From Platerodrilus igneus (lineage: Eukaryota; Arthropoda; Insecta; Coleoptera; Lycidae): DNA of 64,000 nt. The notes under the pieces are model-generated. The model saw nothing but the letters and a program-made list of their open reading frames with translations, was not told the DNA's origin and ran no database searches. Positions 22,653 to 31,945 of the stretch are shown here, piece by piece. The position numbers were made by a program, and so were the translations under genes. The stretch's first letter is position 1. Each line of letters starts with the position of its first letter. The stretch lies in the NCBI GenBank assembly GCA_036346225.1, contig JARFIW010000588.1, forward strand, positions 3,663,501-3,727,500. Reading direction: 5' to 3'.

Positions 22653-23954
22653 TCACTAACAGTTATTCAGTTAGAATTACAATTATTCACTACTCATCTA
22701 TGATTATTTTATATTTTTATTTGAAACTCTTATTAACAATACACCGACGCCGAGGTTAAATGATAATTTATTTGAAACGTCAAAGCCGCAATATATGAAT
22801 CTCAATGATAGTCATAGGTGTCTAGATCGGGGGAAAAACCTATAAAATCATGCTATTATGAGTTTTGCGGCCCTAGAAACGAAAGATTTACTTTCAGTCA
22901 GATTTTTAGGGTAGATATGATTTATTTTCATATATGCTAGGCGAAAAACAAATTTTTATAAAATCAAGTTAAATCGGCGCGCTGAAGAAAATATATGTAT
23001 CGTTGTGATACTAACGATTTAATTTTCTAGTACGGTTTAGTGTGGTTCCAGATATTGACAAAGACGAACGCGATTTTGTATATGAATTATATATTTAATG
23101 CGCTACTTTTAGTAAAATTCTAAATAGTTTTTTGAGATAGTTTTAGGTTTCTAATTAATTTTAATAATTTTTGTTAATATCTTAGGATCCATTGAAAATA
23201 TTTGAACTCTATATAAAAGCAGCGCTGACCTCAATTTTACCGAGCTTCGCACAGACGTGATGTAGAATTTTGGATGAGTCATGATGTAATCATTTTATAA
23301 CTTTTGTGGGGTTCGAGACTAATCATAGTCGCCGGGTGATCGTGAGAGGTTAACACTCCTTCGACTGATATTTTTACTGTAATTAAACATCGTTCTAGGT
23401 AAGTCGAACATTTTTGGGCGTGTGTATGCTTGATTGGATATTTATATATTTTTTTCAGATATGTATAATGATTTCACTTTCTGTAAATTGCAGAAAATAG
23501 CCGCAATCTATACGATGGTACATCAGTAGTTTAATTGTCATACAGAAACACCTTACTTATTTAAATTTACTAGTGTTTGGGCTTAAACAACAGTGTGAAA
23601 TTCGATGAACCAGATGGCATGAACAAATTTTTATAAAATCTGCATTAATCGGTGCTCCGAAAAATATGTGCCGTTGTTATTCAATTTTCTGGTGCGGTTT
23701 CATGATACATAATTGTATCGTGGTACCAAAGACGCTCGCGAATGCAGCTCTCCATAAGGCAAATTAGTACGTATTATAAAAATCTTTTCTATTAGTGACC
23801 CATTTTTAAAAATCTGTAAATTATATTGGTTATTATGTGTTTGGATCTTTAAATTAAAGACCGACATTCTGTGAATACAAAGCAATTTTCATTTTAAAAT
23901 AGAACTTAGTAAAGCGCGAGAAGCCTCAAACGTGCATCCGGTTAATATATTTTA

Positions 23955-25092
23955 CAGCTAGAAATATTTATAAGCTATGATATTTATGACGTCACGCACA
24001 TTTATACAAGCATAGACATGTTTAAGTAGGCCGTTGACCACTCGAATCATGCCCCAGAAGTTTTTATCAAATAACTAATCGTTTGAGCTCACACATCGAC
24101 ATTGTTTTTAATAGTCAAAATAGGGTTACCTATTGTAACAATTATTATTGTATTGTATAATGAAAATACCTCATTTGATTATGTAAAGCATTATATCGTT
24201 CTTTAAATTGCACAAATATTGAATGTTTACAAATTTTACATACGTGAATTATGTAAAACGGATGATGCAATATTTTAATTAGTTGCTTTCAGACATCAAA
24301 CAAAAATAGCATTGGACGTAATATTTATGCAGATTTGTGCAGATTTCTGCTAATGAATAGCACAATAATAGTAATGGTTAAGCATTTTGCTCATAGATGG
24401 ATTCCTGGTGTTTACACTCGAGCATTTCCTTATGACATATGCTGATACATTAACGTAAAGTGCTCGGCCTTTCAGTTTACGAATCGAGTTTTGTGAAGTC
24501 GCTCTAGGTAAGTAAACTAATTTTTGTGGCCAGATTTTAACAGCACATTGTTTCAGATGATGACGATGCTTATTTTAAAAGACTTATTTTAGCATAATTA
24601 TGTGTTTAGTATTCGCCAGACGTGTATATTAATATGACCGTTGCATACACGTTTTAATAAATGTTGCAAATAGGCAGGCGCTCGGCTATTTTATTTACAT
24701 CTTATTTATTCAGTAGCATGAAAATTTGTATATGAATTAAGTTTTACAGGTTTATAAACTGTAGCAGCAACTTAAGTCGCCGCTAGCACTAGTTTTTAGT
24801 ATTACGTAATAGGATTATGATTGGTTAGCATCATGATATATTATAGGAATGAATTTGGTGCAATGTCTTTAATAACTGAAATACCTATAAAATCTATTTT
24901 TTGAACTGGTTGGTGACATGCCCAGTTTCCATGTAAACTACTGGTTTTAATTTTTAATTCTTATATTATATTATATTTACACATCAATTCCAATATCAAT
25001 ATCAAAATTTACAAACTATTAAAAATACTAGAATAAAACTGAAGTAGCCCACGGTCGTATTCATTATAAATTATAGAATGCTGTCGTTTATT
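23955..25092 (-). repeat. outer right arm of the inverted-repeat structure
   Basis: Inverse of 17897-19010. The match runs from GCTAGAAATATTTAT at the inner side to ATGCTGTCGTTT at the outer end, with scattered substitutions and small indels. Confidence 0.85.
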
Positions 25093-25419
25093 ATCCCTTC
25101 CCTCCCTTCTGCTTACAATATTACTAATTCATTTTACCTAATAATTTGCATCATAACAAAACAATCGCATTTATTCATTCTGTTATTGGCTACGCATAAT
25201 TGCTTTGAGAGTCCATAATTCTATACAGGCTAGCACAACAGGCATCTTATCCATCGTGTATATGTAACTGCATGTTTTGTTAATATCAACTTAATAGCTA
25301 TAATTCATTTATAAAGGTGTCAAAAAATATTTACTATGTTGCTTTGATCTTTGTGCGCATGGTAGACCATTGCACACGCCTCTGACTAAAGCCGGGTCCA
25401 CGGTGCTTGCGGCATGGTT
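25093..25419. other. Polinton spacer
   Basis: No gene or repeat is recognisable here. Confidence 0.55.
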
Positions 25420-25534
25420 CCAATTCAACATCAAAAGCTCAGCGAATAGGCTATGAGGTAAGTGTTATTGCACCGTGTTACCTTGCGCCCAAATATCATA
25501 ACAATAAGTAAACTCGCTTGTTAACAATAGCATC
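25420..25534 (+). other. conserved block shared with 57302-57416
   Basis: About 115 bases run from AAAAGCTCA(G/C)CGAATAGGC to AACAATAGCATCA and match the right-hand Polinton remnant closely. Both can be read as the end of a protein with ITPCYLAPKYHDNK-stop (here IAPCYLAPKYHNNK). The rest of the protein is not visible upstream of this copy. Confidence 0.6.
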
Positions 25535-25696
25535 ATGGATATAAAGCTACTGGAAAATGGTTTGGGGTTTAAACTGGTGGTTGGCCATATTTATACGACA
25601 GATACCACAATGTGGAGTGTATCGGCATTGGATGATCCTAATCCTGCTTACAAACCAGGATGTCATCCATTAAAATGTCAGGTATATATAGTATAA
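25535..25696 (+). CDS. 53-aa ORF, uncertain
   Basis: Starts MDIKLLENGLGFKL directly after the conserved block and ends at TAA 25694-25696. CAG|GTATAT near its end could be a splice donor, so it may be a first exon. TATAAAAAG at 25693-25701 follows immediately. No family recognised. Confidence 0.3.
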   Translation: MDIKLLENGLGFKLVVGHIYTTDTTMWSVSALDDPNPAYKPGCHPLKCQVYIV

Positions 25697-26149
25697 AAAG
25701 CGCTGCCTGGTGGCTATAAAGAACCGTCGTACCCCACCCCTAGGCTTTATATTGCAATATGCTATTGTGATTAACTGTAGTAAGTTACTTAGTAATGTGA
25801 CAATTTGGATATATATGGGACTGTTGGATCATAGGTTAGAGTAACATCGGGTACGATTAGAATATCACAATGTATTGGCGACTTAGATTGCAATCGATTG
25901 AGCAACTATTGATCGAGCGTAGCCCTATAGTATCCGTTACGATGACCTTAGCGCTGTATTCGCAAAAGTGATGTAAAACGACATTTCATTATGAGCGTAT
26001 TATCAAAACATTATTCAACTTTATACAACTTTATTTTTACAAAATACAATGCAGATACAAATTATATAGATATCCAGTTATTGGCTATCCTTTGGAATCT
26101 TTTCGGTAGTCTAGCGTTCCACCCTATTGGATGTATAAGGAAGCATTTT
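25697..26149. other. spacer, no supported gene
   Basis: A 79-codon ORF at 25991-26230 overlaps this region but has no family resemblance and partly opposes the Q/H-rich repeat. I see no other signal. Confidence 0.5.
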
Positions 26150-26353
26150 TCTTATCCAATTAATATTTTGCTCCTGCCCATTATAATATTAGAGACGGCA
26201 AAGCTGATGTTGTGGGCGTTGGTGCTGTAATTGTTTAATGGTTTCATGAGGTTGGTAAAGTTGATTATATTGTTGATATTATCGATGTTGTTGATGTTAT
26301 CGATGTTGTTGATGTTGTTGATACTGTTGATGTTGTAAATTCTCATCATTCAT
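26150..26353 (-). pseudogene. Q/H-rich repeat ORF, decayed
   Basis: From ATG 26353 the minus strand reads MNDENLQHQQYQQHQQHR, then stops alternate with more Gln/His. It is built from CAACAACAT-type repeats. A similar ATG context follows the 76-aa gene in the left remnant near 6429, so it may be a real small gene of this family or repeat expansion in its 3' region. Confidence 0.4.
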
Positions 26354-26390
26354 TTCTTATGGCAGTAATTGAGACAGTTAAATTTTTATC

Positions 26391-26650
26391 TTAAAACTTA
26401 GAATTTAAAAGATATTCCATCTGAATATCTGCCAACAGTTTTATAAATCCCATCTCCTCGATTATTTCCATAAAATCATCCAAATCTTCGGGTAATACTA
26501 ACACAGCAGTACAGTGCTGTATTGCTTCCTCGTATGACTGGCACATAAGACATTTTGTCCTTCTATCGAAAACCGTTGCCCGCATTCCGCCTTTTTTACT
26601 CGTAGAGCATTGCGAAATCTTCGAATAACCTTCCCAAAGTCTTTATACAT
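26391..26650 (-). pseudogene. paralogue of the 76-aa Cys-containing protein, frameshifted
   Basis: Starts at ATG 26650-26648 with the same opening as the gene at 6126. A one-base loss near 26550 (AAAATGTC for AAAAATGTC) breaks the frame before CLMCQSYEEAIQHC. The original stop has mutated, so the C-terminus is 11 residues longer. A TATAAAAGG box lies about 70 bases upstream. Confidence 0.7.
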
Positions 26651-26730
26651 ATTTGTTTAATCACCTCTTTAAACTGTATAATCGATAAATTATAACTTCT
26701 ATGCCAACAGTCCTTTTATATGAGCTACTC
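26651..26730 (-). promoter_or_regulatory. TATA promoter of the 76-aa paralogue
   Basis: CATATAAAAGG (minus strand, 26722-26712) and the AGTTTAAAGAGGT leader match the promoter at 6054-6125. Confidence 0.55.
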
Positions 26731-26789
26731 TTGTTCGGATATGCCCCGATTGTGCTCGATTTGTGTTATGCTTATTTCTATTATACAAC

Positions 26790-27262
26790 CCTCTTCTCTT
26801 AATTCTTCTATTATAGATACCTCTCTAGTGCTAGGATGACCTCTATTATTTAAGGTTATGTCACTGATTTCTGTATCAATTTCAATATACTTTTTCCCGA
26901 ACTATGCGTATCAGATTGGGGATTATACTTAACTCCATAAACTGACGTGTATATATTTTCGTCTTCAGTTTTAACCAGCACGTTCGTATACTAACGATGT
27001 ACAGGCTCGTCGTTAACTGGTAACTTAATCTTTTTTTAAAAGTTCGCCTTTGTTTTCAACTTTAATCTCCTTCATAGGTTTTAGTATTTTCCGCTATTCC
27101 TTATGACTGGGAAGCGGTGATTTGCAAAGGCTCATGCAATGTTTATGAGCTTCTTTGAAATCTGGTTGTGAAGTAGTATATCTTTTGCGTTCCACAAACT
27201 TCCTTCGTACGGCATCCTGCATAAAATGATGCTTATGTTGCTTACAATAAAATCTTTAGCGG
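26790..27262 (-). pseudogene. decayed Polinton DUF8207-like gene (copy B)
   Basis: Follows the ATPase gene on the same strand. It is readable in pieces: RRKFVERKRYTTSQ, YGVKYNPQSDTHSSGKK and SIIEELREEG near the end. The middle and end parallel YGIRFNPDSNG and SIIEELRE of the gene at 30167. Copy A is at 5540-5905. Several frameshifts and stops. The role of this family in Polintons is not known to me. Confidence 0.6.
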
Positions 27263-27289
27263 CCGTCATCATGAAACTTGAGATTGGGG

Positions 27290-28000
27290 CTAACCATTAA
27301 CGGCTTCTTCTATATTTATATACTCATCGAAATTTTTCTATATCGCCCTTACCCAAATCAAAATCTTTTACAATAGTAATAAAACTATATTTCGAGTCAC
27401 CACCATTCCAGCATCGCTGACAAATTTCTTTAAACTTTATAAAGGGCATATCACTACCAACATGATTTAGAAAGATATGCCAAAGATTTGCATCATCCTG
27501 TTTCCATATTGAAATAACATTAGCGTTATCTCTAAGTCCGTGCTTTACTGTGCTGGCATACGTTTGGCATAAGTAAAAGGAATCGATACTCTTATGTCTA
27601 CCACAGGAGAAAAACCGTGCGATCTTGTTTTGTTCGTTTGCATGAATATCATCAAAGACAATAATTGAATCTTCTTTGCATCCTCTGGCCTAATCAAATC
27701 TTTATAATTCCCAAATTCGTAGTAACCAATATCCGTCTTTAAGGGTTCAAATAACTTTCTTAACAGTTCATACTTTGGCTGATATAAACTTTTAGAAAAC
27801 ACATAGACGTTTTGGAATGCAAGTCCATTCTCATGTAAAATGAGAGATATTAGAGTTGGTTTTCCACAACTCGATGGTCCCGCAAATATTGCCCTTATAT
27901 TGGATGGGAACAAAGGTCCATGTTTACCAACTTCCTTTGCACTAGAAGTGGTATATGTATCAAAGTTTTGTATGGGTATTTTAACTTTTGTCGTGCAGCT
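27290..28000 (-). pseudogene. Polinton packaging ATPase (FtsK/A32-like)
   Basis: The open piece 27545-27913 starts in HGPLFPSNIRAIFAGPSSCG; GPSSCGKPT is the Walker A loop (the usual Ser/Thr after GK is preceded by Pro). A frameshift near 27665 leads to the Walker B segment DSIIVFDDI and to FYLCQTYAS. WKQDDANLWHIFLNHV and SFITIVKDFD follow. Another shift precedes FDEYINIEEAVNG and the stop at 27292-27290. This ATPase family pumps DNA into virions. At least two frameshifts make it inactive. The N-terminal limit is approximate. Confidence 0.86.
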
Positions 28001-28167
28001 TCTACCGGGATATTTGATTCTCTACTTTTATTTCGAACACCAAGTTTATAGAGGTGATCCCGTAGCGTTGTTCTAGGCACATTATACAACCTACTAGCTT
28101 TACGCGTATTTAACACACCTTTCCGAATTTCACTAATTGCTTTCTCTAAAGATTGCTTGGTGTACAT
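27895..28167 (-). CDS. pipsqueak-type HTH protein, 90 codons
   Basis: MYTKQSLEKAISEIRKGVLN followed by TRKASRLYNVPRTTLRDHLY (residues 1-41) is a typical HTH_psq fold: a helix, then the KASRLYNVPRTTL turn-helix. Psq domains bind DNA in insect regulators and transposases. The ORF runs into the ATPase gene in another frame, so it may be the start of a longer frameshifted protein or a separate upstream gene. Confidence 0.65.
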   Translation of the reverse strand: MYTKQSLEKAISEIRKGVLNTRKASRLYNVPRTTLRDHLYKLGVRNKSRESNIPVEAARQKLKYPYKTLIHIPLLVQRKLVNMDLCSHPI

Positions 28168-28229
28168 CTTTCAAATATACTGTTAAGACTGATTCAAAAT
28201 TTCAAAAAGCAGTCTTTTATACTAAATAG

Positions 28230-28345
28230 TCCATCCCTGCCCGCCCGTCCGTCCGTCCATCCACCCGTCCGCCCACCAGCCCGTCCGCCCGTTCATCCGC
28301 ATTCGTTTGCCCGCCCGCCCGTGCAACCGGTCCGCCCGCCCATAC
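28230..28345. repeat. GC-rich (CCGT/CCGC)n simple repeat
   Basis: Irregular CCGTCCGT, CCGCCCGT and CCATCCACC tetranucleotides in an otherwise AT-rich region. The proline/arginine-rich ORF across it is a by-product. Confidence 0.9.
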
Positions 28346-28437
28346 GGAACGTTGCGCTGCAGCCAACAAGTACATGGACGAAGAGTACGATCTCATTACA
28401 CCGTGTAAGTATTTGACCTACTACGATGCCAATAACT
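28345..28437 (+). pseudogene. polymerase B internal fragment, mirrored
   Basis: The plus strand reads AANKYMDEEYDL and KYLTYYDANN, matching the motif A region of the larger copies (AANNKYMEEYD...YLAYYDANNLYGW). It abuts the right inverted repeat and points toward it, as the main polymerase gene points toward the left repeat. Confidence 0.75.
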
Positions 28438-28440
28438 TTT

Positions 28441-29187
28441 CCCCATATCTATGTTATATAATTTTGAATTGATTTTTAAACCCCAGGACATATGTTCACT
28501 CAATTTAAAATTTTTAAAATTTTTCTAAACCTCAAAATTCCGAATGGGGCACCCGCAAAGCCGATAAACATAATGAAGAATTCATACGAGTCATGAGGAT
28601 CGTTAAAATTTTTCTAGACCGCAAAATGCCAAATGGGGCACCCGCAAAGCCGATAAACATAATTTCATTTATTTCATTTATTAATAAAGTCTCTACAGAC
28701 ATATGTATATAAGTCCAATTATGTAGTCAACTTAATTCTAAAATTTAAGAACACACTTATGCTAGTCTAATATTAAAATGATATATGTTAAAAGTAAAAT
28801 TATAATATTAAAATAATAGTGCTAAATAATCCTATGTAATTTCACGATGCTAATTATATCTGCCTATATCCTAATCGTTAAAAATTTTCTAGCCCGCAAA
28901 ATGCTGATTAGGACACCCGCACAGCCGATAAACATAATGAAGAATTCATATGAGTCGTAAGAATTGTCATAAGACCCCTTCCCCTTCAACACCCTACAAC
29001 TAGTAGGCAAGCAGAAAGGGGTAGGAGGGGCAGGTGATCCAGTGAAAACGATGTGCGCCAGAAGTGTCTTGAGGATCGTCAGAATTTACAAGGCACACCA
29101 CCTCAACAACTGCGAAATAGAAGGCAGGGTGGGGGGATCGATCGAGTGAGGATCGAAGTGTTCTAGAAGGAACCTATTATATCTACT
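28441..29187 (-). repeat. right terminal inverted repeat of Polinton
   Basis: Inverse of 12164-12905 with a few substitutions and one extra ~20-bp segment near 28470. Ends CCTATTATATCTACT. Confidence 0.9.
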
Positions 29188-29193
29188 CCGCTC
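29188..29193. other. target-site duplication CCGCTC, right
   Basis: Exact repeat of 12158-12163, directly after the right terminus. Confidence 0.9.
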
Positions 29194-29944
29194 GTTTTCA
29201 AAAGAAATGTTTTATTTTAATTACGCTTTTATGCAATTGAGTACTTATACATGAAACTCTTTGAAAAACGTTATCTATGCGTGGAATATTGTGAGTGCTA
29301 CCAATTTTATATTAGATCAAACTTCCTTTATATAATAAGAATGAAAACCCTTTTCAATCACGGTCTTTATGCATTCATAATTCGTATACTGTGGGTTTTT
29401 CCAAATACGTTTCTTTATACAAACAATTTAATCTTTATATAATGTTACGAGCTACTATTAGGCAACCGTCAAACACACAAGCGCCGTAAGCAATGTATAT
29501 ACTACAGAAGCTTTGAACCTTCTAGCATATACCGGTGTATGAATCATCCACTTAATTCAGGGTATATATAAGACCGCTGATGAAGTACAGAGTTAGTCTA
29601 TATCTAAATGTCGAGTATAAATTATATCGTGTAAAGTTAATTAGTTAAACTTTTGGAAGTCCAAGAGTAAATATAAATGTGTTATGTGAACGTGTATATT
29701 GTACCATCAGCTTGTAAAATACATAAATAGACAAAAATGTAATAAATAAATTATAGTAGTGTTTAGTATTGCTAAGAAGACTTATAGTTAAGGAAGTAGT
29801 TTAAGAAGATATTGATGCTTGTAAATAGCATTAGCGTGATAGTGATTCATTGTTAATTGGACTGAAAACATCTATAAATAAGGCATAAACTGTTAATTCG
29901 ACTTGTAAACAGCAAGTAATAAATACTTTTGTTATTATTTGTTT
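29194..29944. other. flank with a possible core promoter
   Basis: No gene. TATATATAAG at 29563-29572 and TTAGTC at 29593-29598 form a TATA/Inr pair with about 32-base spacing on the plus strand, the same layout as at 8698. What it drives is unclear. Confidence 0.5.
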
Positions 29945-30101
29945 TAAATTGGTGAAAAACGTTCACGTCAATACTGATAAATTCCGTGAAATATGTGCTG
30001 CTTGTTGGCAAGACAAATACGGTTTCTTAGTTGTAGACAAAGATAGTGATCCAGGTCAAGGAAGGTACCGAATATGTTTTGATCACTTCATACATATTTA
30101 A
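29945..30101 (+). pseudogene. packaging ATPase C-terminal fragment
   Basis: Ends in KFREICAACWQDKYGFLVVD, then RYRICFDHFIHI-stop (30099-30101). This matches the C-terminus of the ATPase at 27290 (KFKEICQRCW...). It belongs to a different Polinton family from the bounded element. The upstream part is missing. Confidence 0.7.
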
Positions 30102-30166
30102 ACCTTGAGAGGCACAAGTATCGTTAGTATCGAAGAATTTTTTTATTACAATAAACTTTTTACGCA

Positions 30167-31195
30167 ATGAACAAGGATGCGCTAAAACTTAAAAGAATTT
30201 TAATTAAGAAAAGAAACATTGTAAAAAACAAATTGCGCCAGTTAAAAGATAATGAAGTCGTCCAAGTGGAATCAATCTTACCCATAACATCGCGATTAGA
30301 AACTATTGCTAATAAACTGGATGGGGAAAGTGTGGTAAAAAAAGAAAAATTTAAAGAAGAAGAAGAACTGCCTCATAGCAGTGTAAAAAAAATTAAACCT
30401 AAATTGCTAGAAAGGAACGTTGACTATATTGATTCGCCGGTTATTGCACAGCATATACCGAATATAAAAAGTGATGCCATAGAGGAAGATGATGATGATG
30501 TTGAGAATGAATACGAAGCAGAAGTTAATCGAAATGCACAAGAAGCCCAGGAATATATACAAAGCTTTGCCGATTCACCTGGTATGACACATTATCTCGA
30601 ACAGCTACATCCGCTACCTCGAGAATATATTTCCAATATGTTTAAAGATGTTAAGAACGAATTTGATCATAAATATGGTATTAGGTTTAACCCTGATTCA
30701 AATGGTCTTATGATAGGCAATTCGAATTTCGCGTTGGATGATGAAAATGTTCTAATAAATGATTTGAAATATAAAGGTACTCCTGGATTATACAAACTAC
30801 TGTTTAAAAAATATCTTGTCGGGTACAGATCGCAAGATCTTAAGTCGTACCTTGATATTGTGAAAAGAACAAATGCTAATAGAAGATATTATTCTGAAAC
30901 AGAACAAATTCAGAGTAATAATTCATATAAGTACAAAAATATAATATCTACATGAAACATACTTCCCCAAACACCCCGTAGACCTAGAACATTACCCTAT
31001 AGAAAGCGTCTTGGAGACGGTATGACAATGGAAGTATCAAATAACGCCATAGATTATTTATATTGGAATGATCCCCATGAACTTGTTGATAGATTACGGC
31101 TTGTAGTTTCATCTCAGACTGATGGACACACAGGTCACGGCAACGAAATAAATTCGATCATTGAAGAATTGCGTGAAGTAAAAGTGATTAGATGA
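30167..31195 (+). pseudogene. Polinton DUF8207-like protein, one in-frame TGA
   Basis: About 342 codons in one frame, interrupted only by TGA at 30953-30955. The N-terminus is basic and helical (MNKDALKLKRILIKKRNIV); then an acidic stretch (EEDDDDVENEYE), then SFADSPGMTHYLEQLHPLPR, YGIRFNPDSNG, GTPGLYKLLFKKYLVGY, and after the TGA DYLYWNDPHELVDRLRLVV and SIIEELREV. This order is characteristic of an insect Polinton-associated family that I recall as DUF8207; the function is unknown. It sits between an ATPase end and an ORF that starts two bases after its stop. Confidence 0.75.
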
Positions 31196-31196
31196 T

Positions 31197-31619
31197 ATGA
31201 CAATTGACAAATTTGGAAGGCGCTTAAATAACCGTAAAATAGATATAAGTGAACAGGAATATGAAAACAAAAGTGAAGGTTTTGAAACCTTGATTGAGTA
31301 CAAGTTACATATGCTACATTACACGGTAGTATCAACGTTTTACTCTAGTACATTCCTCGACAGTTGCAAGACATTCCTTATTTTCAACATTAAACATAAT
31401 TATGAATTTCCTTATGAGGAAGCAGTCATTGAGAATTTTAAAGGATACCCGCAAGACATTGAAATTATTATAAACGAAAAAAGTTATGTAATTGCACAGT
31501 TACAAGGATTTTTGCTTAAACGTATGGATGTAATCAGCTATCGCGACAGCGGCTCTATCATAAACAATACCACAATGTTTCTTGATTTTATATTAAAAGT
31601 TTCCTTTCAAAGCAAGTAG
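31197..31619 (+). CDS. hypothetical 140-aa Polinton-associated protein
   Basis: An intact ORF starting one base after the TGA of the preceding gene. MTIDKFGRRLNNRKIDISEQ opens it. No transmembrane segment or catalytic motif is seen. The tight spacing and position before an integrase start argue for a genuine gene of the element. Family not recognised. Confidence 0.6.
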   Translation: MTIDKFGRRLNNRKIDISEQEYENKSEGFETLIEYKLHMLHYTVVSTFYSSTFLDSCKTFLIFNIKHNYEFPYEEAVIENFKGYPQDIEIIINEKSYVIAQLQGFLLKRMDVISYRDSGSIINNTTMFLDFILKVSFQSK

Positions 31620-31689
31620 AGCCCTCGACATTCAAACATAGAAGTATTTATTAATTGTATTTAATAAATCCTGATTAGAAAAAAGTTTT

Positions 31690-31945
31690 ATGATAGTTGC
31701 TCAATCAAAAGTGAAAGAAGATATAGTAAATGAACTTCATAAACCAACAAGAATAAATTTCAAGAGACGCAAAGTTATAGTAAAAGGTTTATATGACCTT
31801 CTTCAGACCGATTTGATTGAAATGCTACCATATTCGCAAACAAACAAAGGATTTAAATACATTTTAGTAGTTATTGATTGTTTCTCGAAATACGTATGAG
31901 CTGTACCACTTAAAAGTAAAACGGGTATTGCATACAATTACAGTC
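31690..31945 (+). pseudogene. Polinton integrase, N-terminal fragment
   Basis: VNELHKPTRINFKRRKVIVK is followed by QTDLIEMLPYSQTNKGFKYI and VVIDCFSKYV: the first catalytic Asp (TDLIEM) and the following strand of an rve integrase of Polinton type. A TGA at 31897-31899 stands where relatives have Trp, and AVPLKSKTG follows. The rest of the domain is lost. Confidence 0.82.

Larger units (their letters stand above)
17897..25092. mobile_element. 7.2-kb inverted-repeat (foldback-like) structure with tyrosine-recombinase gene
   Basis: The ends AAACGACAGCAT at 17897 and ATGCTGTCGTTT at 25092 are inverted. About 1.1 kb inward from each end pairs (17897-19010 with 23955-25092). A second palindrome is centred near 19825 (19030-19820 with 19830-20440). 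Parts of the arms recur in direct orientation near 20800-20960 and 23150-23500. The loop from about 21000 to 22950 holds a decayed tyrosine-recombinase gene. I found no target duplication at the outer ends. It interrupts the gene order of the Polinton and is probably a later insertion; whether it is one element or several nested ones is unresolved. Confidence 0.7.
12164..29187. mobile_element. Polinton/Maverick element, 17 kb, bounded
   Basis: The element starts 5'-AGTAGATATAATAGG and ends CCTATTATATCTACT-3'. It has inverted repeats of about 0.73 kb and a 6-bp CCGCTC duplication on both flanks. These are the structural criteria for Polintons (Mavericks), large virus-like DNA transposons. Inside are a protein-primed type B polymerase gene and an FtsK/A32-like packaging ATPase, plus an HTH ORF and small genes. 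No integrase, protease or capsid gene was found between the ends. Most of the middle is occupied by a 7.2-kb inverted-repeat structure. The genes are frameshifted, so it is a dead or non-autonomous copy. Confidence 0.92.

Noticed and set aside
26152..26349. Asn/Ile-rich minus-strand ORF
   Set aside because: Another frame of the CAACAACAT-type repeat; the frame starting at 26353 (MNDENLQHQ) is the more plausible relic.
28153..28416. Pro/Arg-rich ORF
   Set aside because: Produced by the (CCGT/CCGC)n simple repeat; no start context or homologue in the sister regions.
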